A DNA stretch of 64,000 nucleotides from Helicobacter pylori NQ4053 (GCF_000274605.1 NZ_AKNV01000006.1:496001-560000); one strand, 5' to 3'; counted from the stretch's first letter, positions 29,916-39,343 are shown. Numbers and translations: made by a program. Notes: generated by a model from the letters alone, not told the origin.

Positions 29916-30851
29916 TTGGAATTTACAATCACTTCTTTATTTAGTGGGTGCGGAGGATTGGATTTGGGATTTTGTGGAGGGTTTGACTTTTTAAATCGGT
30001 ACTATGCTAAAAATCCTTTTAAGATAATTTATGCTAATGATCTAGATAAAAATGCTGTTTTAACCTATCAAAAAAATCTTAACGCACATATTGAATGCAA
30101 AGATGTTAAGGAAGTTGATTTTGATAAATTGATGCCCACTGATATTGTTTTGGGTGGTTTTCCTTGTCAAGATTTCAGTTTTGCCGGCAAAAGAAAGGGG
30201 TTAAAAAGTGAAAGGGGGCGACTTTATGAGAGTATGATTAGATGCGTAAAAGATTTAAAGCCTAAGATTTTTCTTGCTGAAAATGTAAAAGGTCTTTTAA
30301 ATATTGATAATGGAAACACTTTTAGAAAAATTTTGGATAGCTTTAAAGACTTAGGCTATATGGTTAATTTTGCATGTTTGAAAGTAAGCGATTTTGGAGT
30401 ATCGCAATTAAGAGAGCGAGTCATTATGGTAGGCGTTAATGAAAGTTACTTTAAAGAGCCTTTTAGTTTTAAAATATTAAAGAAAAGTCATGCCCCTTTT
30501 GTGTATGAAATATTGAAAGATTTGGAAAACTTAACAGAGGGGGCTATGCCTAATCATTTTTATTCTAAGGCTAAACGCAATAAAGGACAAGGTAATAATG
30601 CTATTAACAAAGATACCTACGCTCCCACTATGCGAGCCGAACATCATGGCAATATTGAATACCACTATAACAATCATAGGCGTTTGAGTGCAAGAGAAGT
30701 TGCACGCATTCAAAGTTTCCCGGATAATTTTATTTTTTACCCTAGCACCTCATCAGCTTATAGGCAAATTGGCAACGCTGTGCCACCTGTCTTTGCATGG
30801 CATTTAGCGCAAGGAATAAAGGAATTTTTATATGCAAACATTGTTCAATGA
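29916..30851 (+). CDS. DNA cytosine-5 methyltransferase
   Basis: 311 residues from a TTG start with AAGG about 8 bases upstream. C5-methyltransferase motifs appear in order: LFSGCGGLDLGF (I, about 7), GGFPCQDFSFAGKRKG (IV, catalytic cysteine about 84), ENVKGLL (VI), QLRERV (VIII) and RQIGNAVPP (X). The target recognition region between VIII and IX is short. The gene is more AT-rich than its neighbours, suggesting acquired DNA. It overlaps the next gene by 20 bases. Recognition site unknown. Confidence 0.93.
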   Translation: MEFTITSLFSGCGGLDLGFCGGFDFLNRYYAKNPFKIIYANDLDKNAVLTYQKNLNAHIECKDVKEVDFDKLMPTDIVLGGFPCQDFSFAGKRKGLKSERGRLYESMIRCVKDLKPKIFLAENVKGLLNIDNGNTFRKILDSFKDLGYMVNFACLKVSDFGVSQLRERVIMVGVNESYFKEPFSFKILKKSHAPFVYEILKDLENLTEGAMPNHFYSKAKRNKGQGNNAINKDTYAPTMRAEHHGNIEYHYNNHRRLSAREVARIQSFPDNFIFYPSTSSAYRQIGNAVPPVFAWHLAQGIKEFLYANIVQ

Positions 30852-31446
30852 TGAGAGAATGATATTAAAAATACAAGAAAAATTACCTTATTTATTTCAG
30901 CTTGTAGAAAGTGAAAACAGCAGGGATGGTAAATTAGGAATGGAGATTGGTTCAGCTAGAGAAAGGGTAATTATTGCCCTTATGCTTTATTATTTTGGTA
31001 AAGAGAATGTGCAAACTGATTTAGCTATCACACAAAAAGAAATAGATGTAATTGTTTTAAATAAGCCTTATTCTATTAAAACCGCTCAAACATTGAACGG
31101 CATTAAGCTAATATGGACTACTGATGCTTTAAAAATACAAGAATTTATGGAGAGTTACAAACCAAATACAGACATTTTATTTGTGCATGTTTGTTGGGGA
31201 AAAGAGGGAGGGTTTTACTATATTCCTAGTGCTATACAACAAGGAGTTTTAACAACTAAAAGTAAAGGATTTTATTTTAAACTTCCTAAAAGCGGGACAA
31301 ATTCTAGGGGAGTGGAAATTTCAAAATTAGCCTTATTGGAATGTATTGCTCATAAAGACACGCTAAGAATTCCTATTTTTTGGGAACGCACAAACAACTT
31401 AAAACATTCTCCATATGATAAATATTTAGAGCTATGGCAATCCTAA
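30832..31446 (+). CDS. Type II restriction endonuclease partnered with the C5 methyltransferase
   Basis: 204 residues. The text GSARERVIIALMLYYFGKENVQTDLAITQKEIDVIVLNKPYSIKT (read in parts: ARERVIIALMLYYFGKENV, ITQKEIDVIV) has an acidic pair and a lysine that could form a PD-(D/E)xK centre. The arrangement recalls the ThaI-type restriction family, but I am unsure. Close overlap with a methyltransferase, low GC and lack of other motifs support a restriction role. It has its own ATG. Confidence 0.7.
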   Translation: MQTLFNDERMILKIQEKLPYLFQLVESENSRDGKLGMEIGSARERVIIALMLYYFGKENVQTDLAITQKEIDVIVLNKPYSIKTAQTLNGIKLIWTTDALKIQEFMESYKPNTDILFVHVCWGKEGGFYYIPSAIQQGVLTTKSKGFYFKLPKSGTNSRGVEISKLALLECIAHKDTLRIPIFWERTNNLKHSPYDKYLELWQS

Positions 31447-31764
31447 AATCCTTATGTTATTCTTAATAAACCCTAAGAATTTTTGGGGTATCAAGGGCTT
31501 TAGAACACTAAAAAATCATCGTAGGCATGAAAGCTTTTTATGAATCACTGATTCTATAAAAATAGGAAAGACTTTGTTCTAATTGGGTGCTGATTACAAA
31601 AGAGCTTGATTTTAATTTTAATTGTGCGATAACTTTTTAAAAGCGTTCTTAGGGGTTAGGGTATCGCAAAATACCCCCTATATCCCTATAAGTTTACATG
31701 ATACTATAAAATAAAATGACGCTATTTGCAAAGAATTTTAAAAACTTCATCGTTTTTTTGTCCT
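31447..31764. other. Gap with dispersed repeat copy 2
   Basis: 318 bases without a gene between the restriction gene and the convergent glycosyltransferase. 31612-31690 is the inverted copy of the repeat at 9243-9300 (TAGGGTATCGCAAAATACCC and flanks). The rest is AT-rich with no terminator that I trust. Confidence 0.6.
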
Positions 31765-32868
31765 TTAAGAGAGTTTGAAAACTTTTTTCAAAATATTTTT
31801 TATCCTATAACAAAAATAATCCCTAATCGTTTTTGATCGGATGTGGGTTTTAAAAGATTGCATTTGTTGGTCTTTAGCCATTTCAAGGCGTTCTTTAAAA
31901 AAATCGTTTTTAAAAGGGGTGCAAAAAAGATTTGCAAGCCAAAAACTCGCTTCAGCTTCATAGCAAATCAAACGCCCGTTTAAAGAACTGACAGAACGCC
32001 ACGGCTTGTGTCTGATGAAATGGAGCATGATGATGTTTTTAGGGTAGTGCTCTTTGAAAGAATCAGAATAGCAATTATAATAAATAGGCAATTCTAAAAT
32101 GCGCTTCCAAAACACCATATTGATTAAACACTGCTCAGGGTAAAAAAGATCTTTCCCCCTAGTTTTCAAAAACTCTAAAGCGATCTTTTCAAACCCATTT
32201 TCGCGCCACAAATCTAAATTCGCTACCAAAAAGCCCATGTTAAAGCCCTGATGGATGCGTTGTAATTCGTTTTGGCTAAAGCGTGAAAAATCAATCTTAA
32301 AATTCTTACAAGCGCGCTCAATAAAATCACAAAAGGCTTCAAAAGAAAGGTGGGAAAAAGTGTCTCTCACCATGCCAAGCAACTTAGTGGGATCGTTATC
32401 CAGTGCAAAATAAGCGCTTGCAATATCGCCCAAAAACACCGTATCCACATCTATGGAAATGATTTTAGAATAATTAGGGAAGAGCGAAGCGAGCAAGAGC
32501 CGGCACAAAACAAGAAGCCCGCCATAACGCTTGGAGCAAGATTCATTAAGATAGCTTTCTATGGAATGATCGAGCGAATCGATATTGATAAACTCTAATG
32601 AAGCGAATTTTTTAAAAGGCTCGATGGTTTTTAAGAGCTTGTTTTGCTGCTCTAAAGTAACCTCTTTAACCAAACAATGGATTTTATACACGATGTTAAC
32701 GGGTAAAAGCTCGTTATTTTGATTGAGAGGGCTAAAGTCTATCATGCTTGTGTGCCTGCTCGCATGGGAGAGTAACGAATAAAGACAAACTCCTGCCCCT
32801 AGCGCGTAATTCTTATCAAAACTCATAAAAATAGGGATAATTTGATTTGGCGGAGTTTGCGTATCCAT
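31765..32868 (-). CDS. Glycosyltransferase family 8 protein
   Basis: 367 residues. Motifs: IPIFMSFDKNYALGAGVCLYSLL at the start, ISIDVDTVFLGDI (DxD metal and sugar-nucleotide site, about residue 139), FNMGFLVANLDLWRENG, PEQCLINMVFW and LHFIRHKPW. This is the GT8 pattern of LPS galactosyl- or glucosyl-transferases (WaaJ/RfaJ type), acting at the cytoplasmic face. Its C terminus is basic and probably binds the membrane. It lies four bases after miaA. The sugar transferred is not predictable. Confidence 0.9.
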   Translation of the reverse strand: MDTQTPPNQIIPIFMSFDKNYALGAGVCLYSLLSHASRHTSMIDFSPLNQNNELLPVNIVYKIHCLVKEVTLEQQNKLLKTIEPFKKFASLEFINIDSLDHSIESYLNESCSKRYGGLLVLCRLLLASLFPNYSKIISIDVDTVFLGDIASAYFALDNDPTKLLGMVRDTFSHLSFEAFCDFIERACKNFKIDFSRFSQNELQRIHQGFNMGFLVANLDLWRENGFEKIALEFLKTRGKDLFYPEQCLINMVFWKRILELPIYYNCYSDSFKEHYPKNIIMLHFIRHKPWRSVSSLNGRLICYEAEASFWLANLFCTPFKNDFFKERLEMAKDQQMQSFKTHIRSKTIRDYFCYRIKNILKKVFKLS

Positions 32869-32872
32869 TAGG

Positions 32873-33787
32873 TTATCCTTTTATAGCGCTTTTTGAGTGT
32901 TTTAAAATCGCATGCCTAATCTCTCCAACGCCCCCCATATAAAGGTTATTGAATTGGGTTTTATTGAAAGTGTTTTGGCGCTTGGCTAATTTCATGGTGT
33001 TAGAAACAATCGCTTCTTCTAATTCCTTTAAAGTGAGTCGTTTTTCTAAAAAAAGAACGCTCTCTTTAACGCCTATGGCTTTAAAAGGCTGCGAATCTTT
33101 AGGGTATTTAATATAAAGGGCTTTGATTTCTTCAATAAGCCCGCAATCAAGCATGTTTTTGGTGCGCTGTTTGATGTTGCTATGAAGCGCGTTTTTTTCC
33201 ATAGAAAGAGCGAATAAGGAGATAGCATGCTCAAAGGGTTTTTTAGGGTTAGCCTTAAAATACTCGCTTGGGGGCGTGTGGGTGGCATAAAAGATTTCTA
33301 AAGCCTTATGGATGCGGTAAGTGTCGTTTGGATGGATTTTAAAAGCCATGTTAGGGTCAATGGATTTTAAAAATGTATAAGGGTTAGAAAGAGTGGCAAT
33401 TTCTCGCTCTATTTTTACAATCTCTTCATTGCTCAGTTTTGGCATGCTACTCAAGCCTTCTAAAATGGATTTGAGATAAAAACTGCTCCCCCCCACAATG
33501 AGTAAAATTTCTTTAGAAGACACCCTTATGGCGTCCTCTAAAAGGGTTTTAAAAAGGATAGCGTTATTTTTTTCATCAATGTTAAGGTAGTCTAGGGCGT
33601 AATGCTTGATATTTTTTCGCTCTTTTAAGCTCGGTTTAGCCGAAGCGATATTAATGTCTTTATAAATACTCAAAGAATCCAAAGAAAAGATTTCAGCATC
33701 CAATTCTTGGGCTAATTCAATAGAAAGAGCGCTTTTCCCGCTCCCGCTAGGCCCTAGAAGTGCGATGAGTTTCTTAGGCGTTTTGAT
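32873..33787 (-). CDS. miaA: tRNA dimethylallyltransferase MiaA, apparently with an ATC start
   Basis: MiaA transfers the dimethylallyl group to A37 of tRNAs reading UNN codons. The frame contains the essential P-loop LIALLGPSGSGKSALSIELA, then DAEIFSLDSLSIYKD and RIHKALEIFYAT. The first ATG, GTG or TTG lies after the P-loop (TTG at 33703) and would give a 276-residue product lacking it. Upstream the frame stays open through KTPKKLIALLG to the codon ATC at 33787-33785, just where an ATG is expected; a 304-residue protein results. One base change (ATG to ATC) inside the overlap with rsfS would explain it. Starts at ATC or ATA are rare. Confidence 0.85.
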   Translation of the reverse strand: MKTPKKLIALLGPSGSGKSALSIELAQELDAEIFSLDSLSIYKDINIASAKPSLKERKNIKHYALDYLNIDEKNNAILFKTLLEDAIRVSSKEILLIVGGSSFYLKSILEGLSSMPKLSNEEIVKIEREIATLSNPYTFLKSIDPNMAFKIHPNDTYRIHKALEIFYATHTPPSEYFKANPKKPFEHAISLFALSMEKNALHSNIKQRTKNMLDCGLIEEIKALYIKYPKDSQPFKAIGVKESVLFLEKRLTLKELEEAIVSNTMKLAKRQNTFNKTQFNNLYMGGVGEIRHAILKHSKSAIKG

Positions 33788-34115
33788 AAGGAAGCTCCCT
33801 TTTATAAGCGTTCAAAAACCCTTCTAGGTCAAATTTTTTACGGCATTCTTCGGTGAAAAGATGGATCATCAAATCCCCCAAATCCAAAATGATCCACTCT
33901 TCATTAGACTCATCTATCTGGTAAAAGACTTCGCCCAAAGGCTTAAGGGTGTTTTTAAGCACGTCTAATAAAGAAAGGGCATGCTTATTCGCTAGCGTGG
34001 TAGCGATAATGACATCTTCTACTAAATAGGGGGTTTTAGACAAATCAATATGCACAATATCAAAAGCCTTTTTTTCATCTAATAAAGCCGTAATCGTTTC
34101 TATGCGTTGGTTCAT
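33774..34115 (-). CDS. rsfS: Ribosomal silencing factor RsfS
   Basis: 113 residues. The RsfS/Iojap core is visible: KKAFDIVHIDLSKTPYLVEDVIIATTLANKHAL, and EEWIILDLGDLMIHLFTEECRKKFDLEGF (seen in parts). It binds L14 of the 50S subunit and blocks subunit joining when nutrients are scarce. It overlaps miaA by 14 bases. A divergent promoter region of about 60 bases separates it from queF. Confidence 0.93.
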   Translation of the reverse strand: MNQRIETITALLDEKKAFDIVHIDLSKTPYLVEDVIIATTLANKHALSLLDVLKNTLKPLGEVFYQIDESNEEWIILDLGDLMIHLFTEECRKKFDLEGFLNAYKRELPYQNA

Positions 34116-34174
34116 GAGTTTCCTAAAAAATGGGTTAAAATAACCTTATTATAACTTAAATCAAGGAAAGATTA

Positions 34175-34621
34175 ATGACCCCTGAACTAAACCTCAAATC
34201 CTTAGGCGCTAAAACGCCCTATATTTTTGAATACAACAGCCAGCTATTAGAAGCTTTCCCTAACCCAAACCCCAATTTAGACCCCCTAATCACTTTAGAA
34301 TGCAAGGAATTTACAAGCCTTTGCCCCATCACTTCCCAGCCGGATTTTGGCGTGATTTTTATCCGCTACATCCCTAAAGATAAAATGGTAGAAAGCAAGT
34401 CTCTAAAACTCTATTTATTCAGTTACAGAAACCATGGGAGTTTCCATGAGAGCTGCATCAATACGATACTGCTAGATTTAGTCAAATTGCTAGAGCCAAA
34501 GTATTTAGAAGTGTATGGGGATTTTGCCTCTAGGGGCGGGATTGCGATCAAGCCTTTTGTGAATTATGCGATCAAAGAATACCAGGAATTTAAAGAAAAA
34601 CGCCTTTTGGATGCGAAATAA
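34175..34621 (+). CDS. queF: NADPH-dependent 7-cyano-7-deazaguanine reductase
   Basis: 148 residues. Short-type QueF. EFTSLCPITSQPDFG holds the catalytic cysteine (about residue 49), and VESKSLKLYLFSYRNHGSFHE is the QueF signature that binds NADPH and preQ0. It reduces preQ0 to preQ1 in queuosine synthesis. Possible -10 box TATAAC near 34150; ribosome-binding site AAGG. It is followed by a GC hairpin shared with the convergent gene. Confidence 0.95.
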   Translation: MTPELNLKSLGAKTPYIFEYNSQLLEAFPNPNPNLDPLITLECKEFTSLCPITSQPDFGVIFIRYIPKDKMVESKSLKLYLFSYRNHGSFHESCINTILLDLVKLLEPKYLEVYGDFASRGGIAIKPFVNYAIKEYQEFKEKRLLDAK

Positions 34622-34721
34622 TGCACAAGAGAGATTTTAAGATCAAAGCCATTCCAAATTAAACGAACAAATTAGAGAGAATGACAAGAGAAATAAAAAA
34701 GAGATTAAAAAAAGGAGAGCC

Positions 34722-34737
34722 ACCCCACATGGGGGGT
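34722..34737. terminator. GC hairpin between queF and the convergent gene
   Basis: ACCCC-ACAT-GGGGGGT forms a short stem with TTTAGTTTT on its right and, on the minus strand, a run of seven T on the other side. It stands one base outside the stop codon of the gene at 34738 and could end transcription from both directions. Confidence 0.5.
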
Positions 34738-35628
34738 TTAGTTTTGAGCCTCGCCTACGTTTTCTAAATTTTCAAAATACTCATCAACCTCCTCGTGAGT
34801 CGCTAAACCGAGATTTATCTCAACATCTTTTAGTAAATTTTCAGTAAGACCCGCACAGCTTAAGCCATACTTATTGATACCGCCATCGCATAAGAGTTGC
34901 ACTACAAAATAAGCCTCATTTTTATTTTTAGGCATAATTTCAGCCCAAAGTCCATTAGGGGATAGATTTCTCGCCTCATCTTGAACTTCACCGCCCAAAG
35001 CATACTCACGAATAACATTACAGAATAAAGTAATACTCATTCTATCCATATGGTCAAAGCTTTCAAGGTTAGCGAGTGATAAATCCCTATTCTCAATAAA
35101 ACTCAACCACTCCGCATCGCTATGTTTATTCAAGTCTTTAGCGTGAGCCAAAGCGGTAATAATGATAGCGGTCGCATCCGCTCCCTTACCATCAAAAAAC
35201 ATCGGCGACATAAGGACACCAAGTCTACTTTTTCTCTCGCCCAAAGTATAAGCCTCCGCTACAATTTCAAAGCTAGTCATATCTTTATCTTTAAAACCAA
35301 AAGAGAGTTTAAACTTATCCTCTTTTTCTTTAGGAGTTGAAGTCCTATCCTTAACACTCGGTCCGCTAGTTACCACTTTAATTCCATCTAAAATGTCCGC
35401 TTTTTTGTTTTCAGCGTGAAGTCTCATATGCTCGGTCAATGGAACTTTATTGAACCACTTTAAGAACTTATCGCTATTGAAAGCGTATGTGGCTTCGTTG
35501 CCTTTTTGACTCCTTAAGGTTACACGATTAAACCCAATGCTAATGACTTTAGCCTCCACCACTTTGTTATTGATTGTGGCTTTGACTAACGCGCCTAGTT
35601 TTAATTTATTTTCATTTTGAAAACCCAT
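34738..35628 (-). CDS. Conserved protein of unknown function
   Basis: 296 residues with a strong ribosome-binding site (AAGGAG). The first 55 residues (LKLGALVKATINNKVVEAKV, then VTLRSQKGNEATYAF) alternate like a small beta-barrel of SH3/KOW type. A charged linker (about 85-107, VKDRTSTPKEKEDK) leads to a mostly helical acidic C-terminal domain containing AIIITALAHAKDL and LFCNVIREYALGGEV. I do not recognise it. It stands alone in an accessory stretch next to R-M remnants; nucleic-acid binding by the N-terminal barrel is a guess. Confidence 0.75.
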   Translation of the reverse strand: MGFQNENKLKLGALVKATINNKVVEAKVISIGFNRVTLRSQKGNEATYAFNSDKFLKWFNKVPLTEHMRLHAENKKADILDGIKVVTSGPSVKDRTSTPKEKEDKFKLSFGFKDKDMTSFEIVAEAYTLGERKSRLGVLMSPMFFDGKGADATAIIITALAHAKDLNKHSDAEWLSFIENRDLSLANLESFDHMDRMSITLFCNVIREYALGGEVQDEARNLSPNGLWAEIMPKNKNEAYFVVQLLCDGGINKYGLSCAGLTENLLKDVEINLGLATHEEVDEYFENLENVGEAQN

Positions 35629-35778
35629 AAAATACTCCTTGGTAAAAATTTGTTTTAAAATCCGCTATAATTGTCCGTTCAATGTTTTTTTAATGTTCTT
35701 TATCTTTTTGGCATGGCTTGTTCTTCCTTGTTGTGGGGTGGGCGTTTTTCAAACGCCCCCTTATTTTGAGTGATCGCA

Positions 35779-36700
35779 TCATTTAATGTCTTTCAAAAGA
35801 GCGTTTTTAAAAGCTTTAATGGTGCTTTCACCTACCAATTCAGCGATACGATAACGAGCGATTAAAAAGTCTAATAATTTTTCACTCCTTTCTTTGATTT
35901 GCACGACTCCAAAAGAAGCGTTTTTAGCCACTTCTTTTTCACTATAAGAGCCTTTCAGGTATGCCTTTCTTTTTTCATCAAAAGGCTTGTTGCTTAAAGA
36001 GCTGTTAGCGTTTTTAGGAATTAAGAGCAAGTTCCCTAAAGCATGCACGATATGGGGGTTTTTAGCCCAACTTTTTTCTTTAGCGCTATAGCCTTGATCG
36101 GGTTTTTGGGGCAAGATATGCTCAATGCTTTCTATACTGCTATCAAAATTCAGAGTCGTTTCAGGGTTATGGTATAGCTCGTATTCATAAAGCAAGTAAT
36201 TCAGCGCATTTTTCCACTCATACCATTTTTTAGCATTATTAAAATTAATATTATTCTCAAGCAGTTTTAAGCCACTATGCTCTCCCTTGAAAAAATCTTT
36301 TTCTAATACCGGAAGATCTTCAATAGTTATTTCATCTTCCCACAATCTATGCGCCCTAAATGTTTTAAAAGCCAATTCAATCCATTCATTTTTAGCCGTA
36401 TTCTTGCCAGCAACCCCATAGATCAAAAACCCGAAACGCTCCAAATATTCTAACAAGCCCTCTAATTCTTGGGTGGTGTAATGCCGTTCACTGCCACTTT
36501 TTACAGCAAGCTGTATGGTTAAAAGAGAGAGCAATAAGGGCAGAAAAGCGTTATCGCTCAAAGCGTTTAAGCGCCGCATTTTGTCTAACAAGCCGCGCAT
36601 TTTAGGCGTGATTTCCATCTCAAGCTTTCTATTGTCATCAAAAATAAGGGCGATAGATTTTTCATCAAGCGTGTGCAAGAAATGCCAAACCTTAGAAGAA
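35779..36700 (-). pseudogene. C-terminal remnant of a DUF262/DUF1524 (GmrSD-like) protein
   Basis: The open frame continues to 36810, but its first 35 or so residues overlap the coding start of the next gene and look accidental. The true part ends in a DUF1524 HNH-like nuclease: SIESIEHILPQKP (about residues 226-237), ALGNLLLIPKNANSSLSNKPF. The N-terminal DUF262 (ParB-like NTPase) domain, normally 200-300 residues long, is missing. Intact relatives are type IV-like restriction factors. It is cut at a junction at about 36690-36740, head to head with a truncated methyltransferase. Confidence 0.75.
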
Positions 36701-36743
36701 TAAGAAAAATAAAAAAGAAATTGACACGCTTTTAAATAAAAAA

Positions 36744-38201
36744 GTGTTGTGTCATTTTGAAATGCATGGAGAAGGCGATTTAGAAAGCGCTTTAAAAGAT
36801 AAAAACACAAACTACCTTATCAAAGGCAATAATTTGATCGCTCTTCATTCTTTAAAAAAGAAATTCGCTAAACAAGTGAAATGCATCTACATTGACCCCC
36901 CTTATAATACGGGTAATGACAGCTTTAATTACAACGATAATTTTAACCACAGCTCATGGCTAGTGTTTATGAAAAACAGGCTTGAAGCGGCTATGGAATT
37001 TTTAAGCGATGATGGCGTGATTTTTGTGCAATGCGATGACAACGAACAGGCTTACTTGAAAGTGTTGATGGATGAGATTTTTCTTAGGGAGAATTTTGTT
37101 AGTTGTATAACTCACATCGTAAAACCAGAAGGTAGAATGTATGGGCAAGTTGCTAAAACGCATGAATATATTTTAGTTTATGCTAAAAATATCAATAATC
37201 TTATTTTTAATGAAATTGAAAAAGAAGGACATGCTTTTTCTTATATTGATGAAAAAGGCGGTTTTGATTTAAAAAATCTTGAAAATGGTAATTTTACGGC
37301 TTTTAATTCTACAAATCGTCCTAATTTGAGATATAGCTTTTTTGTTGATGAAAAAGCTATAAATTCTGATGGGTTTATGCCTGTCTATATAGAATATAAA
37401 CATGGTTTAACAGAAGTTTTACCAAAAACAAAAGATAGTTTTGAGTATGTTTGGCGTTGGGGAAAAGAAAAGGCAGGTAATGAAATTTTTGATATTGTGG
37501 TAACTAAAAATAAAAATAGCATTTTAATCTTTCAAAAAACACGCTCAACTACTACACGCACAAAAAGTATTTTTTGGGATAAATCTATGATAACTAAGAA
37601 AGGAACAGATGAAATTAAAATATTGTTTAATGATAGTTCAGTGTTTGACACCCCCAAACCCGAAGCCCTACTCCAACGCATTTTAGAAATTTCCACCCAA
37701 GAAAACGATCTCGTGTGCGATTTTTTCGCCGGGAGCGGGACGACTTGCGCGGTGGCGCACAAAATGAAACGCCGCTACATTGGCATCGAGCAAATGGACT
37801 ATATAGAAACGATCACCAAAGAAAGGTTAAAAAAAGTCATAGAGGGCGAGCAAGGGGGCATTTCTAAAAAATGCGATTTTAAAGGGGGCGGGAGTTTTGT
37901 CTATGCTGAATTGAAAGAAGTGAATTCAGGAATTAAAAAACAAATCCTTAACGCTAAAAGCACTAACGAATGCCTAAAAATCTTTAACGATCTTAATGAG
38001 CGTTTTTTAAAACGCACCGATAATAAGATTGATGAAATTGATAGCGAAGAGTTCCACAATTTAGATTTAAACGAGCAAAAAAGAAAATGCTGCGCTTCTT
38101 TGGACTCTAACGAAGACTATTTAAACTTGGGCGATATTGACGAAGACGCATGGGAGATAGATGAGATCACTAAAAAATACAATGAAATTTTTTATTCTTG
38201 A
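36744..38201 (+). CDS. Type III-like adenine methyltransferase (Mod), probably 5'-truncated, no res partner
   Basis: 485 residues from a GTG; an ATG at 36762 is another possible start. Motif IV KCIYIDPPYNTGND (about 47-58) comes before motif I DLVCDFFAGSGTTCAVAHKM (about 322-341), the beta-class order of type III Mod subunits. Only about 50 residues precede DPPY, against about 400 in the Mod at 52252-54692. In-frame coding-like sequence (EIDTLLNKKVLCHF) runs upstream of the start to a stop at the junction, suggesting loss of the 5' end. The middle part, with low GC, would be the recognition domain. No res gene follows. Confidence 0.8.
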   Translation: MLCHFEMHGEGDLESALKDKNTNYLIKGNNLIALHSLKKKFAKQVKCIYIDPPYNTGNDSFNYNDNFNHSSWLVFMKNRLEAAMEFLSDDGVIFVQCDDNEQAYLKVLMDEIFLRENFVSCITHIVKPEGRMYGQVAKTHEYILVYAKNINNLIFNEIEKEGHAFSYIDEKGGFDLKNLENGNFTAFNSTNRPNLRYSFFVDEKAINSDGFMPVYIEYKHGLTEVLPKTKDSFEYVWRWGKEKAGNEIFDIVVTKNKNSILIFQKTRSTTTRTKSIFWDKSMITKKGTDEIKILFNDSSVFDTPKPEALLQRILEISTQENDLVCDFFAGSGTTCAVAHKMKRRYIGIEQMDYIETITKERLKKVIEGEQGGISKKCDFKGGGSFVYAELKEVNSGIKKQILNAKSTNECLKIFNDLNERFLKRTDNKIDEIDSEEFHNLDLNEQKRKCCASLDSNEDYLNLGDIDEDAWEIDEITKKYNEIFYS

Positions 38202-38479
38202 GTTTGATCATTCAACGCGCACCACTTAACGCATCAAAACGCTATGCCTATTTAGTGGGCAAAAATAAACAATATAGAACAAACAATGTAGTTTAAAAGC
38301 TAGAGGGATTTTAAACGCTTGGACTAAAAAATTTTAGCTTTGTTTGACATAAGGATAACTAATCCGCTAGCAGTAAGCATCCGCTCGCTATAAACTCGCT
38401 ATAAAATAAAAAAGATCATTAAAAATAAACGATTAAAAATATTGTTGTAGTATTCAAGCCAATCAAAAAGGAGCAAAAC
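38202..38479. other. Non-coding gap before the nuclease gene
   Basis: 278 bases, AT-rich. I see no open frame with a ribosome-binding site. A run CGCTATAAACTCGCTATAAAA near 38388-38408 contains TATAAA and TATAAAA hexamers that could serve as -10 boxes for the nuclease gene. Confidence 0.4.
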
Positions 38480-39343
38480 ATGAAAACCTTTAAAAACCTG
38501 CTCTGTTTTATCCTGATCGCTATGAGTTGGCTCCAAGCGGACATGCTGGATAATTTCACTAAGGCCATTAACAGCTACACCACTAAAAAGCTTAATGAAA
38601 TCAAGGATCAAGTCAATAGCACTAATCCTATTAAAAACCACAATACCACTCATAACGCTAATGGCATGCTCACTAACATTGATTGTAAAGTCTTAAAAAA
38701 TAACTTCTATTCGGTGTGTTATTCTAGCGAATTAAAAAACCCCATTTATGGCGTGAGCGTGTTGTTTGGGGATTTGGTGGATAAAAACAATATTGAAAAA
38801 CGCTATGAGTTTAAAACGGACACACGATTAGCCAAATACCAACAAGCCACGACACAAGATTACACCAGAAGCGGTTTTGATAGGGGGCATTTTGTGGCGA
38901 ATGACGCTTCTTTTGATTTTGCGTCTAACCCTTTAAGAGAGACTTACAGAATGACTAATATCACCCCTGAAGCCAAAAACACCAACAGGCATTCTGTTTT
39001 ATTAGTGGAAAAAGAGGGTCGTAATTTAGCCAGAAAATACCATCAAGTTTTAGTAGAAGAACTCACCATCATCAAACAAGGTTATAGGACTTTTAGCTCT
39101 AAGAATATCGCTATCCCTAGCGGATTTTGGTACCACTACGATACAAGCCTAACGGATAGCTATGAAAACGCTAAAAGCGAATGTTTTTATATCCCTAATG
39201 ACAACCAAAAGTATCTCTTACAAGAAATGAGAAAAGATTGTAAAGAATATGAGCGGGTTGAAAAGCAGGTGGTTTTTAAGAACAACAAAAACAATGAGTT
39301 GAATGAATTGCCTAAGTATCTTAACAACGCTAAGAAGTATTAA
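38480..39343 (+). CDS. Secreted DNA/RNA non-specific endonuclease
   Basis: 287 residues. An N-terminal signal segment (MKTFKNLLCFILIAMSWLQA, likely cleaved) is followed by the NUC/EndA fold: RLAKYQQATTQDYTRSGFDRGHFVAND (DRGH about 133-136, histidine the general base), then RMTNITPEAKNTNRH with the metal-binding asparagine. It degrades DNA and RNA in the periplasm or outside. The C terminus is charged. Ribosome-binding site AAAAGGAG. Roles in nutrient scavenging or DNA uptake are possible. Confidence 0.88.
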   Translation: MKTFKNLLCFILIAMSWLQADMLDNFTKAINSYTTKKLNEIKDQVNSTNPIKNHNTTHNANGMLTNIDCKVLKNNFYSVCYSSELKNPIYGVSVLFGDLVDKNNIEKRYEFKTDTRLAKYQQATTQDYTRSGFDRGHFVANDASFDFASNPLRETYRMTNITPEAKNTNRHSVLLVEKEGRNLARKYHQVLVEELTIIKQGYRTFSSKNIAIPSGFWYHYDTSLTDSYENAKSECFYIPNDNQKYLLQEMRKDCKEYERVEKQVVFKNNKNNELNELPKYLNNAKKY

